Source: UBA4823 sp034436035 (GTDB lineage: Bacteria; Chloroflexota; Anaerolineae; Anaerolineales; UBA4823). Taken from it: DNA of 6,797 nt. Under the pieces are notes generated by a model. That model was not told the DNA's origin, searched no databases, and saw only the letters and a list, made by a program, of their open reading frames with translations. The position numbers and the translations under genes were made by a program. Location of the stretch: assembly GCA_034436035.1 (NCBI GenBank), contig DAOTVW010000144.1:1-6797 (forward strand). The letters run 5' to 3'. Shown piece by piece: positions 1 through 5,751 of this stretch. Every line of letters begins with the position of its first letter. Within the stretch, counting starts at the first letter, position 1.

Positions 1-12
1 TACGAAAACAGG

Positions 13-18
13 TAAAAT
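13..18 (+). promoter_or_regulatory. Candidate -10 element of the DUF166 gene, close enough for a leaderless transcript
   Basis: TAAAAT matches the TATAAT consensus at five of six positions and ends exactly 9 nt before the ATG at 28. No purine-rich ribosome binding site lies between it and the start. The -35 region would fall outside the window, so the assignment is tentative. The same spacing of 9 nt is seen before pcrA. Confidence 0.3.
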
Positions 19-27
19 ATATCAACT

Positions 28-792
28 ATGAGAATTCTAGCCATCTATAACGGCGAGTATGGCCAACGCCATATCGAGAATATCACCCGGCATGCACTAG
101 GCAATTGGAAAATTTATACCTGGCAAGCACCAGCAATGTTTCCATTGGTTATTGACTATCCAGAAGATTTTATTCCACCGCACCTGCCACAAGCAGACCT
201 CATTCTCTCCTTTGCGGAACACAAGGGGGTGGCAGAATTGTTGCCAGATATTGCACTGCGCACCACTGCAAAAGCGGTTATCGCAGCAATTGATAACGAA
301 GCCTGGCTGCCGCGTGGTTTGGCGCGCCAATTACGCGGCTGGTTGGATAAAATCGGAGTCGCTTGTGCGACACCAAAGCCACTCTGTTCCTTGACCGAAA
401 GCGATTATGGCGTGACCCGCCGGCAGCGAATCGGTTATCATAGTCCTTTGATCAGCGAGTTTGCCCGTCATTTTGGGCGTCCACAATTTCATGTGACTAT
501 CAATGAATTAACCCGCAGCATTATCCGCGTCGAGGTGCAACGGGATTCGTTCTGTGGTTGTGCTCGCTTCGTCGCAGAAGGATTGATCGGGGTGAATGTT
601 GACGAAGCAGAAGAAAAAACCGGCTTACTTCATCACCATTACCCTTGTTTAGCCAGCATGGGAATTGATATTGATTTCGATGATACCCTCTTACACGTTT
701 CGGGTAATGTTTTCAAAGACGAAATTGGGGAGCAGGTAAAGCCATATAAGCACGTCCAGTATATTGCGCCGGGGAAACGCAGCGAAGATTAA
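28..792 (+). CDS. DUF166 family protein (Pfam 'thymidylate synthase'-labelled family), function unproven
   Basis: This is a 254-residue soluble protein with no signal peptide or membrane segment. The N-terminus (MRILAIYNGEYGQR) has the family's G-E-Y/F-G-x-R opening. Further family features are the A-T-P-K-P-L-C-S-L stretch at residues 114-122, the F-G-R-P step near 149-152, the C-G-C-A-R-F-V-A-E block at 176-184 and the highly conserved H-H-H-Y-P-C-L-A-S-M block at 202-211. Cysteines 113, 120, 176, 178 and 207 together with the histidine cluster could bind a metal or cofactor; that is inference. Databases have labelled the family 'thymidylate synthase' from archaeal work, but I would not transfer that activity, and the protein does not resemble ThyA or ThyX. 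The start fits the family N-terminus; there is no Shine-Dalgarno, and a -10-like TAAAAT lies 9 nt upstream. Its stop overlaps the stop of a short opposite-strand frame. The family call is fairly sure, the function unknown. Confidence 0.82.
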   Translation: MRILAIYNGEYGQRHIENITRHALGNWKIYTWQAPAMFPLVIDYPEDFIPPHLPQADLILSFAEHKGVAELLPDIALRTTAKAVIAAIDNEAWLPRGLARQLRGWLDKIGVACATPKPLCSLTESDYGVTRRQRIGYHSPLISEFARHFGRPQFHVTINELTRSIIRVEVQRDSFCGCARFVAEGLIGVNVDEAEEKTGLLHHHYPCLASMGIDIDFDDTLLHVSGNVFKDEIGEQVKPYKHVQYIAPGKRSED

Positions 793-915
793 ATTCGTTT
801 CAACTTATGCTGCCAGATGAGTTGTGGGTGATGGTACCCAGTCTGTTTGAATACATTTAAAGCGGCGTATAGTGAAAGAGTGATATCGCCTTCTTTGAGC
901 AATACACAGAAAGGT

Positions 916-1530
916 TTAATCAGGGGTGTTATTTTCCATCTGACGGGCGAGTTCTTCGGCAGCGGAAAATTCCTCTGGCGTATTGACATTGCGAAAAATC
1001 AACCCATGAGGGTCAAATAATGCCACCTCTTGGGCACTCATAAAACGGATGTTCGCCGAAGAGAACCAGGCATCCGCCCGCCAATAACCCTCCTCAATAG
1101 CTTCCCGCACCAGCGGTAGACTGGTTTCTTTGCGATAGACGGCATGGAAGGGCTCATTTCCCTCCCGTGATTGGGGAATCACCGCGTCTGCTTTGGTTTT
1201 TTCTAGAATTTCGAACATCATCTGAAAAAGTTGTGGACTGGCAAAAGGCATATCACAAGCGACAATCGCCACATAGGGGTAGTGGGCAGCTTGTAAAGCC
1301 GTGTAGAGCCCACCTAAAGCACCCCGCCCAGGAAAAATATCGGCGATTAATGGCAAGCCGAGGAATCGGTATTGTTGAGGATGATTGGTTGTGATGAGAT
1401 GCTCATCCGCGATGGGACGCAATCGTTCGAGGACACGCTGAATTAAGGGCTGCCCCAGGAAAGGCACCAGGGCTTTATCACGCCCCATACGGCGAGATTC
1501 TCCACCAGCTTGAATCACTAACGTCCGCAT
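916..1530 (-). CDS. mobA: Molybdenum cofactor guanylyltransferase MobA
   Basis: MobA transfers GMP from GTP to molybdopterin in the cytoplasm to make the guanine dinucleotide form of molybdenum cofactor used by DMSO-reductase-type enzymes. The 204-residue protein has the nucleotidyltransferase signature Q-A-G-G-E-S-R-R-M-G-R-D-K-A at residues 7-20, with the GTP-binding glycines and the catalytic-site lysine K19. It also has a G-R-G-A-L-G-G-L stretch at 68-75, A-C-D-M-P-F at 91-96 with the metal-binding aspartate D93, E-P-F-H-A-V-Y at 126-132, and the C-terminal N-V-N-T-P-E-E at 181-187. Length and motif order are normal for MobA, so it looks intact. No Shine-Dalgarno is visible; -10-like sequences lie 6-8 nt upstream of the ATG. 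It lies downstream of holB on the same strand but is separated by 191 nt containing a repeat, so co-transcription is doubtful. A related NTP-transferase is possible, but the motifs favour MobA. Confidence 0.9.
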   Translation of the reverse strand: MRTLVIQAGGESRRMGRDKALVPFLGQPLIQRVLERLRPIADEHLITTNHPQQYRFLGLPLIADIFPGRGALGGLYTALQAAHYPYVAIVACDMPFASPQLFQMMFEILEKTKADAVIPQSREGNEPFHAVYRKETSLPLVREAIEEGYWRADAWFSSANIRFMSAQEVALFDPHGLIFRNVNTPEEFSAAEELARQMENNTPD

Positions 1531-1536
1531 GAATTA

Positions 1537-1544
1537 AGTTTATC
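1537..1544 (-). promoter_or_regulatory. Weak -10-like sequence directly before mobA
   Basis: On the minus strand GATAAACT holds two overlapping -10-like hexamers (GATAAA and TAAACT, each four of six to consensus) ending 8 and 6 nt before the mobA ATG. No Shine-Dalgarno is present and no good -35 box is seen. The region is AT-rich, so chance is a real alternative. Confidence 0.2.
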
Positions 1545-1580
1545 ACTAATTAGAAAAGATTGGTATTGTTTAGCACAGCC

Positions 1581-1694
1581 GTCATTGTGGAGGAGCGCTC
1601 TTTGTGAAAATACCAGTCTCTATATATTCATGGCTAGCGGTCGTTGCGAGATTCGGTTCTATTGCCGAAAGGCGGCACTCAGAGGTGAAATGAC
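1581..1694. repeat. Degenerate dispersed palindromic repeat bounded by GTCATT and AATGAC
   Basis: The 114-bp unit opens with GTCATTGTGGAGGAGCGCTC and closes with GAGGTGAAATGAC, so its ends are the inverted pair GTCATT/AATGAC. Internal ...CAGTCTC and GCGAGATTCGG mark the inner ends of the two arms. This resembles the widespread class of short non-coding GTCATT(G/T)CGAG...ATCTC repeats found between genes in several bacterial phyla (recognised from memory). Its right arm (1646-1694), read on the minus strand, aligns without gaps to 5613-5661 at 35 of 49 positions, with 11 identical bases at each end. It carries no transposase and sits between holB and mobA. Confidence 0.55.
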
Positions 1695-1721
1695 TTCGTA
1701 CAAAATTATGTTATGAGTAGG

Positions 1722-2714
1722 TCACAGTTGGGGTAATTGCAGCATCAAGGTCTCTAATGCTAAACGGGTATTCACGTTGCTATCCAATAAGGTGATGGTT
1801 TTCTGGATTGCCGTCATGGATGCAAAGGCTTGCTGCCAGGTGACTTTTTGGGCAGCGTTATTGATTTCCTCTTTCAGGTTGATATTGGTCAATGGACTCG
1901 TTGAGTTATTGGAGGATATCAATACATCTCTCCAAAAGGATAACCAGCATTGGAGTGTTAACATTAGCCGCTGCCTGTCTTTCTCTTTAGCGAGATTTTC
2001 TGCCAGTGCAAATCGTTCAATCCATGATTCTGTCAGCAGTTGAAGGTGCGCTTGCACGCCAGCCTGCCATTCGGCTATGCGATGGGGCTCTTCATGCAAC
2101 TGGATTGCCAAGCCAGGGCAGCCATTGGATAGATGAGAAAGCAGCTGCGCTTGTTCTGCGCTAATTCCTAATCTGGGGATTAATTGCTCTGCGAGATAAT
2201 TCGTTTCCACTGGGCGCAGGCGAATCCCCTCGCAGCGGGAGACAATGGTTGGCAGCAGGCTATCCGGTGAATCGGCGGTCAAAATGAGGATCACCCGTTC
2301 GGGAGGTTCTTCGAGCGTTTTCAACAATGCGTTGGCAGCGCTGGGGTTGGCTCGTTCAAAATTAAGCAGCAAGGCGATGCGGTAACGGGCTTCATAAGGT
2401 GCCAGGGCTAAGCGGTGTTGAAGCTCACGGATTTGATCCACCTTGAGCTGTCCGGCGGCTTGGTCGGCTTGCACCACTTCCAGATCGGGGTGCTGCATTT
2501 TTGCTAGCTGTATGCAAGCACGGCACATTCCGCAGGCGTCCCCCGCTAATGTTGGCTGAGTGCAGTTTAGGGCCATAGCAAAGCGTAATGCCAGAGTGCG
2601 GCGGCCAATGCCAGCTGGCCCAAAAATCAAATAAGCGTGGCGGGGAGAGCCGTCGCTAGCATGCTTGCGCAGGTGCTCTACTGCCCATTCATTTCCCAGA
2701 AAATCCCATGGCAT
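1722..2714 (-). CDS. holB: DNA polymerase III subunit delta' (clamp-loader subunit)
   Basis: Delta' is the structural subunit of the clamp loader that opens the beta sliding clamp and places it on primed DNA. The 330-residue protein has the AAA+ layout. There is a Walker A-like G-P-A-G-I-G-R-R-T at 32-40 in which the usual lysine is arginine, so ATP binding is doubtful, as in the E. coli homologue. A zinc site follows with C51, C61, C64 and C67, then N-A-L-L-K-T-L-E-E-P-P-E at 128-139. The S-R-C motif at 159-161 carries the arginine finger (R160) that acts on the ATP site of the neighbouring motor subunit. Residues from about 210 onward form the helical collar domain. The start M-P-W-D-F-L-G-N is typical of the family. 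There is no Shine-Dalgarno, and a -10-like TACAAT lies 7 nt upstream. It is divergent from pcrA, 73 nt away. DnaX (tau/gamma) is excluded by the Walker A change and length. Confidence 0.93.
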   Translation of the reverse strand: MPWDFLGNEWAVEHLRKHASDGSPRHAYLIFGPAGIGRRTLALRFAMALNCTQPTLAGDACGMCRACIQLAKMQHPDLEVVQADQAAGQLKVDQIRELQHRLALAPYEARYRIALLLNFERANPSAANALLKTLEEPPERVILILTADSPDSLLPTIVSRCEGIRLRPVETNYLAEQLIPRLGISAEQAQLLSHLSNGCPGLAIQLHEEPHRIAEWQAGVQAHLQLLTESWIERFALAENLAKEKDRQRLMLTLQCWLSFWRDVLISSNNSTSPLTNINLKEEINNAAQKVTWQQAFASMTAIQKTITLLDSNVNTRLALETLMLQLPQL

Positions 2715-2721
2715 ACGTTAT

Positions 2722-2748
2722 ATTGTATCAGGAGTTCGGCATGTTCAA
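2722..2748 (-). promoter_or_regulatory. Candidate holB promoter (TTGAAC - 15 nt - TACAAT)
   Basis: On the minus strand TTGAAC (2743-2748) and TACAAT (2722-2727) are separated by 15 nt, shorter than the ideal 17. The -10 box is five of six to consensus and ends 7 nt before the holB ATG, so transcription would begin at or next to the start codon. This fits the absence of a Shine-Dalgarno and suggests a leaderless mRNA. Confidence 0.35.
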
Positions 2749-2772
2749 TGGTCTCGAAAATCATTTTCGCGG

Positions 2773-2778
2773 TAGAAT
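2773..2778 (+). promoter_or_regulatory. Candidate -10 element of pcrA
   Basis: TAGAAT is five of six to the -10 consensus and ends 9 nt before the pcrA ATG, with no Shine-Dalgarno in between (the intervening bases are GTCTCCGTC). No convincing -35 box lies 16-18 nt upstream. The position again suggests a leaderless or nearly leaderless transcript from the 73-nt divergent holB-pcrA region. Confidence 0.35.
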
Positions 2779-2787
2779 GTCTCCGTC

Positions 2788-4974
2788 ATGGATATTTTAG
2801 CAGGTCTTAACCCCCAACAACAACAAGCGGTTTTAGCTGGACTAGGCCCAGTGCTGGTTCTGGCTGGTCCTGGATCGGGTAAAACGCGCGTGCTTACACA
2901 ACGGGTGGCGTATTTAATCGGTGCGCTGGGTGTGCATCCCTATTCGATTTTAGCGGTCACTTTTACCAATAAAGCCGCCCGCGAAATGGAAACCCGTGTC
3001 CAACGGCTGCTAGGTGAGCCACAAATGCGCGGTTTAATGATGGGCACTTTCCATTCCATCTGTGCCAGGATATTACGCCGTGAAGCGCAGCAGCTCCCTT
3101 TCCAATCCAATTATGTCATTTACGACACCGACGATCAACTCGCTTTAGTGCGCCAGGCTTTAGAAGAACTAAACCTGGACGAGAAACGCAACCGACCCGC
3201 ATCCATTCACGCTGCAATTTCCTATGCAAAAAACGAACTTCATCTGCCGGATGACTTCCCGGTGCAAGATTACCGAAGCGAAATCGTCGCGCGTGTGTAC
3301 CGCCGCTACCAGGAACTGCTGTTATCCAATAATGCATTGGATTTCGATGACCTGTTGTTGTGGACGGTGTATTTGTTCAAGCAATTTCCCGCCATAAAAG
3401 AGAAATACGCCCGTATTTTTGAACATATTTTAGTGGATGAGTTCCAGGATACCAATCAGGCGCAATATGTTTTAGTGCATCACTTGAGCAGTTTTCACCG
3501 CAATCTCTTTGTGGTTGGGGATATTGATCAGTCGATCTATCGCTGGCGGGGCGCTGATTACCGCAATGTGATCCGCTTTGAACATGATTTTCCCGATGCT
3601 CAGATCATTCTACTGGAACAAAACTATCGTTCCACTCAGGCGATATTAGATGTGGCAATGGCGGTAATTGAGCCCCATCCGCACCGAACACCCAAGCGGC
3701 TATTTACCACGCGTGGCAGAGGGGAGTTAGTCAACCTTGTCGAAACTGCCGATGATCGAGAAGAAGCGCGCTTTGTGGTCGAAACGATTGCTAAAATGAT
3801 TCACGACAAGACCGCCAAAGCTGGCGATTTTGCTATCATGTACCGCACGAATGCCCAATCCCGTTTACTGGAAGAAGAATTTCTCCATCATGGATTGCGT
3901 TATCGCTTGGTGGGGGCGCAGCGATTCTATGGCCGCCGCGAAATCAAAGATTTATTGGCGTATCTCCGGTTGATTCACAACCCTGCCGATGAATTAAGCC
4001 TTATCCGGGCGTTGAACACCCCCCCACGTGGCATCGGGAATAAAACCTATATTGGCTTAAAATCCTATGCTCAACAGCTTAAAATCAGCCCGGGCGAAGC
4101 GATATTAAAACTGGTGAGAGAACCCCAATCCGCTGGTTCTTCGGAACTTCCTCAACGGGCTGTGACTGCCTTAGTTCGCTTTGGGGATCTTCTATCCGCA
4201 TGGCGTGCCCAATTGGAAGTGCTTCCACCTATGCAATTATTAGATCGCATCCTTCATGATATTGATTATCGGGCTTATATTGATGATGGCTCTGAGGAGG
4301 GTGAAGATCGCTGGGAAAACGTGATGGAATTGCGCCGTTTAGCTGCGGAATTTCAGCAGCCCGGTTTAGAGGCTTTTCTCGAGCGGGTCGCATTGGTCTC
4401 TGATCAAGATACGCTTGCCGAAGGGAATGATGCCCCGACATTGCTCACTTTACATGCCGCCAAAGGACTGGAATTCCCGATTGTATTTATAATCGGATTG
4501 AATGATGGCACTTTGCCGCATTCCCGTTCCTTTGATGATTTTGAAGCTTTGCACGAGGAGCGGCGCTTACTTTATGTTGGTATCACGCGTGCCAAAGAAA
4601 AACTGTATTTAGTTTATTCACAAACCCGCAGTGCCTTTGGGTACAGCGAACCAGCGATTCGTTCACGCTTTCTGGATGATATCCCTCCTGACCTGTTACA
4701 GGAAAGCGCGAGTGAACTCGCCCAAAGTGGCGTTGGATATAACAGGCCCAAAGACAGCTGGAGTTCACCCTCATCCAAGAGCTCTGCGGCGATCTTGCAG
4801 AGTCGCTTTGCGCCTGGCAATCGCGTGCGCCACCCGAAATGGGGAGAGGGGTTGGTGCTGAATAGCGCCATACGGGAGGATGATGAGATATTAGACATCT
4901 TTTTTGAGAGTGTGGGATTGAAACGGGTGGCTGCCTCATTGGCGAGATTGGAAATTTTATCCGGCAATGGCTGA
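2788..4974 (+). CDS. pcrA: ATP-dependent DNA helicase PcrA/UvrD (superfamily 1A)
   Basis: This is a 3'-5' DNA helicase of the PcrA/UvrD/Rep group, which unwinds DNA in nucleotide excision and mismatch repair and clears stalled forks and protein roadblocks. All family motifs are present in order: Q motif L-N-P-Q-Q-Q-Q at 7-13, Walker A G-P-G-S-G-K-T-R at 27-34, motif Ia T-F-T-N-K-A-A at 58-64, Ib G-T-F-H-S at 86-90, motif II V-D-E-F-Q-D-T-N at 216-223, motif III G-D-I-D-Q-S-I-Y-R-W-R-G-A at 244-256, motif IV Q-N-Y-R-S-T at 278-283, motif V T-L-H-A-A-K-G-L-E-F at 554-563 and motif VI Y-V-G-I-T-R-A-K at 596-603. A serine-rich linker (about 655-670) leads to a Tudor-like tail (about 676-724, with V-R-H-P-K-W-G-E-G) typical of PcrA and UvrD, which contacts RNA polymerase in studied members. 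At 728 residues it is full length. It is divergent from holB. No Shine-Dalgarno precedes the ATG. PcrA and UvrD cannot be separated here. Confidence 0.95.
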   Translation: MDILAGLNPQQQQAVLAGLGPVLVLAGPGSGKTRVLTQRVAYLIGALGVHPYSILAVTFTNKAAREMETRVQRLLGEPQMRGLMMGTFHSICARILRREAQQLPFQSNYVIYDTDDQLALVRQALEELNLDEKRNRPASIHAAISYAKNELHLPDDFPVQDYRSEIVARVYRRYQELLLSNNALDFDDLLLWTVYLFKQFPAIKEKYARIFEHILVDEFQDTNQAQYVLVHHLSSFHRNLFVVGDIDQSIYRWRGADYRNVIRFEHDFPDAQIILLEQNYRSTQAILDVAMAVIEPHPHRTPKRLFTTRGRGELVNLVETADDREEARFVVETIAKMIHDKTAKAGDFAIMYRTNAQSRLLEEEFLHHGLRYRLVGAQRFYGRREIKDLLAYLRLIHNPADELSLIRALNTPPRGIGNKTYIGLKSYAQQLKISPGEAILKLVREPQSAGSSELPQRAVTALVRFGDLLSAWRAQLEVLPPMQLLDRILHDIDYRAYIDDGSEEGEDRWENVMELRRLAAEFQQPGLEAFLERVALVSDQDTLAEGNDAPTLLTLHAAKGLEFPIVFIIGLNDGTLPHSRSFDDFEALHEERRLLYVGITRAKEKLYLVYSQTRSAFGYSEPAIRSRFLDDIPPDLLQESASELAQSGVGYNRPKDSWSSPSSKSSAAILQSRFAPGNRVRHPKWGEGLVLNSAIREDDEILDIFFESVGLKRVAASLARLEILSGNG

Positions 4975-5049
4975 GTGGGTGGGCGATTTGTGCATTCGGC
5001 ACGGTATTTAGGGAAATGACTTCACTATGCTATTCGTGATGTAATATTG

Positions 5050-5075
5050 ACAGGATTTACAAGATTACCAGGATT
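5050..5075. repeat. Short degenerate tandem repeat, unit AC(A/C)AGGATT
   Basis: Three imperfect 8-9 bp units run in series: ACAGGATT, ACAAGATT and ACCAGGATT. A related sequence, GGATTGACAAGATGAACACG, recurs from 5382. Both resemble the ACAGGATTTACAGGATT-type simple repeats found dispersed in several bacterial genomes (recognised from memory). No coding role is visible. Confidence 0.5.
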
Positions 5076-5159
5076 ATTCTTTAAATAAAGTGGCTTTCGA
5101 TACCTGACGAACGCTCCTCGACCCGCAGCAATCTATTGGTTGAGCGATATACCGAGCCG

Positions 5160-5274
5160 ATCGATTGAGCCTGTCGAAACATTGTCGAAGTATTTGTCGA
5201 AACTCTTGGAATGAGCTTGTCAAAATCCTTGGGTTGAGGTTGTTGAACCTCTTGGGCTGAGCTTGTCGAAATCA
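5160..5274. repeat. Five degenerate tandem 23-bp units (TGAGCTTGTCGAAA type)
   Basis: The units span 5160-5182, 5183-5205, 5206-5228, 5229-5251 and 5252-5274, each exactly 23 bp. The consensus core is TTGGGnTGAGCTTGTCGAAA plus three further bases. The last three units share the TTGG start, while the first two are more diverged but keep TGTCGAAAC in register. The array is flanked by TTTCGATAC (5095-5103) and TCTCGATAC (5286-5294), sequences that commonly accompany this kind of GAGCCTGTCGAA repeat. The units are direct repeats without unique spacers, so it is not a CRISPR array. Confidence 0.75.
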
Positions 5275-5550
5275 TCACGAGAGGGTCTCGATACGCTACT
5301 CATAAAGAACGTTCGCAACTATGCTACCACCGAAATGAGAGATGGCTTCGCTTCGCTACTACTTATAGCTATATATCGATAGGATTGACAAGATGAACAC
5401 GATTGTTTTCATTGAAGGGATATAGCTTCGCAGAGTTTACACTGAGCACAATGAATACGCTACTTATATGACTATCTGACAATATAAGTTGCGCTGGCAA
5501 TCAGGTAAGAAAACCGTCTACAAATATTACACGAATGCACGAATAGCGCC

Positions 5551-5609
5551 GTCATGCGTTTATTTGCGGCCCATTCGTAGGCGGGTTGCTATCACACGCA
5601 GACTATGAC
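5551..5609. repeat. Short repeat unit bounded by GTCAT/ATGAC (left of a pair)
   Basis: This 59-bp unit begins GTCATGCG and ends CGCAGACTATGAC, giving inverted ends GTCAT and ATGAC. It overlaps the right half of an ACGAATG/CATTCGT inverted pair (5531-5537 and 5572-5578). The next unit begins only 3 nt further on, so the join forms the near-palindrome ATGACG-A-CGTCAT (5605-5617). Confidence 0.4.
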
Positions 5610-5612
5610 GAC

Positions 5613-5667
5613 GTCATTTCACCGTAGAATGCGGCCGAATGGTGGTGTAGCCGAATCTCGCCATGAC
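5613..5667. repeat. GTCATTTCACC...ATGAC repeat unit, inverted partial copy of the 1581-1694 element
   Basis: This 55-bp unit begins GTCATTTCACC and ends CTCGCCATGAC. Positions 5613-5661 align without gaps to the minus strand of 1646-1694 at 35 of 49 bases, with GTCATTTCACC and CCGAATCTCGC identical at the two ends and the middle diverged. The two copies are therefore in opposite orientation, about 4 kb apart. It has no coding capacity. Confidence 0.6.
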
Positions 5668-5679
5668 AGGCGCCAAAGC

Positions 5680-5702
5680 AGCGAGTGCTTCACAAACTCG
5701 CT
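5680..5702. repeat. Inverted repeat AGCGAGT/ACTCGCT
   Basis: A perfect 7-bp stem (5680-5686 with 5696-5702) encloses a 9-nt loop. It lies about 50 nt beyond the usp stop codon and next to the GTCAT...ATGAC unit. No T-run follows on either strand, so it is more likely part of the repeat patchwork than a terminator. Confidence 0.35.
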
Positions 5703-5730
5703 TTGCTGGGTGAGTTATTCGAAAACCCCA

Positions 5731-5748
5731 AGAATTTAATAAAATTCT
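5731..5748 (-). terminator. Possible weak terminator hairpin after usp
   Basis: Three nt beyond the usp stop, the minus strand reads AGAATTT-TATT-AAATTCT, a perfect 7-bp stem with a 4-nt loop, followed by TGGGGTTTTC. The stem is AT-rich and the T-run is short and interrupted, so it would be a weak intrinsic terminator at best. Confidence 0.3.
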
Positions 5749-5751
5749 CTC

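Larger units (their letters stand above)
4975..5751. other. Gene-free, repeat-rich intergenic region (777 nt)
   Basis: No reading frame here looks like a real protein; the longest, on the minus strand at 5081-5278, is a by-product of the 23-bp tandem repeat. The stretch is a chain of decayed short repeats. In order these are AC(A/C)AGGATT units (5050-5075), TTTCGATAC (5095-5103), five 23-bp units (5160-5274) and TCTCGATAC (5286-5294). Then come GGATTGACAAGATGAACACG (from 5382), the inverted pair ACGAATG/CATTCGT (5531-5537 and 5572-5578), and two GTCAT...ATGAC units (5551-5667). ATACGCTACT recurs exactly at 5291-5300 and 5455-5464. No transposase, tRNA or convincing terminator for pcrA was seen. 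Confidence 0.7.

Noticed and set aside
1604..1693. GTG-initiated 29-codon frame with an AGGAG 8 nt upstream, between mobA and holB
   Set aside because: It lies entirely inside the GTCATT...AATGAC repeat; the AGGAG is part of the repeat's conserved arm rather than a dedicated ribosome binding site.
1777..2043. Plus-strand 88-codon frame within holB
   Set aside because: It is antisense to the C-terminal domain of holB, with no supporting start signal or recognisable protein features.
4990..5002. GTGC-ATTCG-GCAC hairpin just after pcrA
   Set aside because: Only four Watson-Crick pairs and no T-run; too weak to call a terminator.
4583..5002. Minus-strand frames of 139 and 117 codons under the 3' end of pcrA
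   Set aside because: They are antisense to a motif-complete, family-length helicase gene and show no recognisable protein features.
5160..5274. CRISPR array
   Set aside because: The 23-bp units are contiguous, with no unique spacers and no cas genes nearby.
5081..5278. Minus-strand 65-codon frame across the tandem repeat region
   Set aside because: It is the translation of the 23-bp repeats and their flank (TTCGACAGGCTCAA-type sequence read as F-R-Q-A-Q). The start has no convincing context and the composition is not protein-like.
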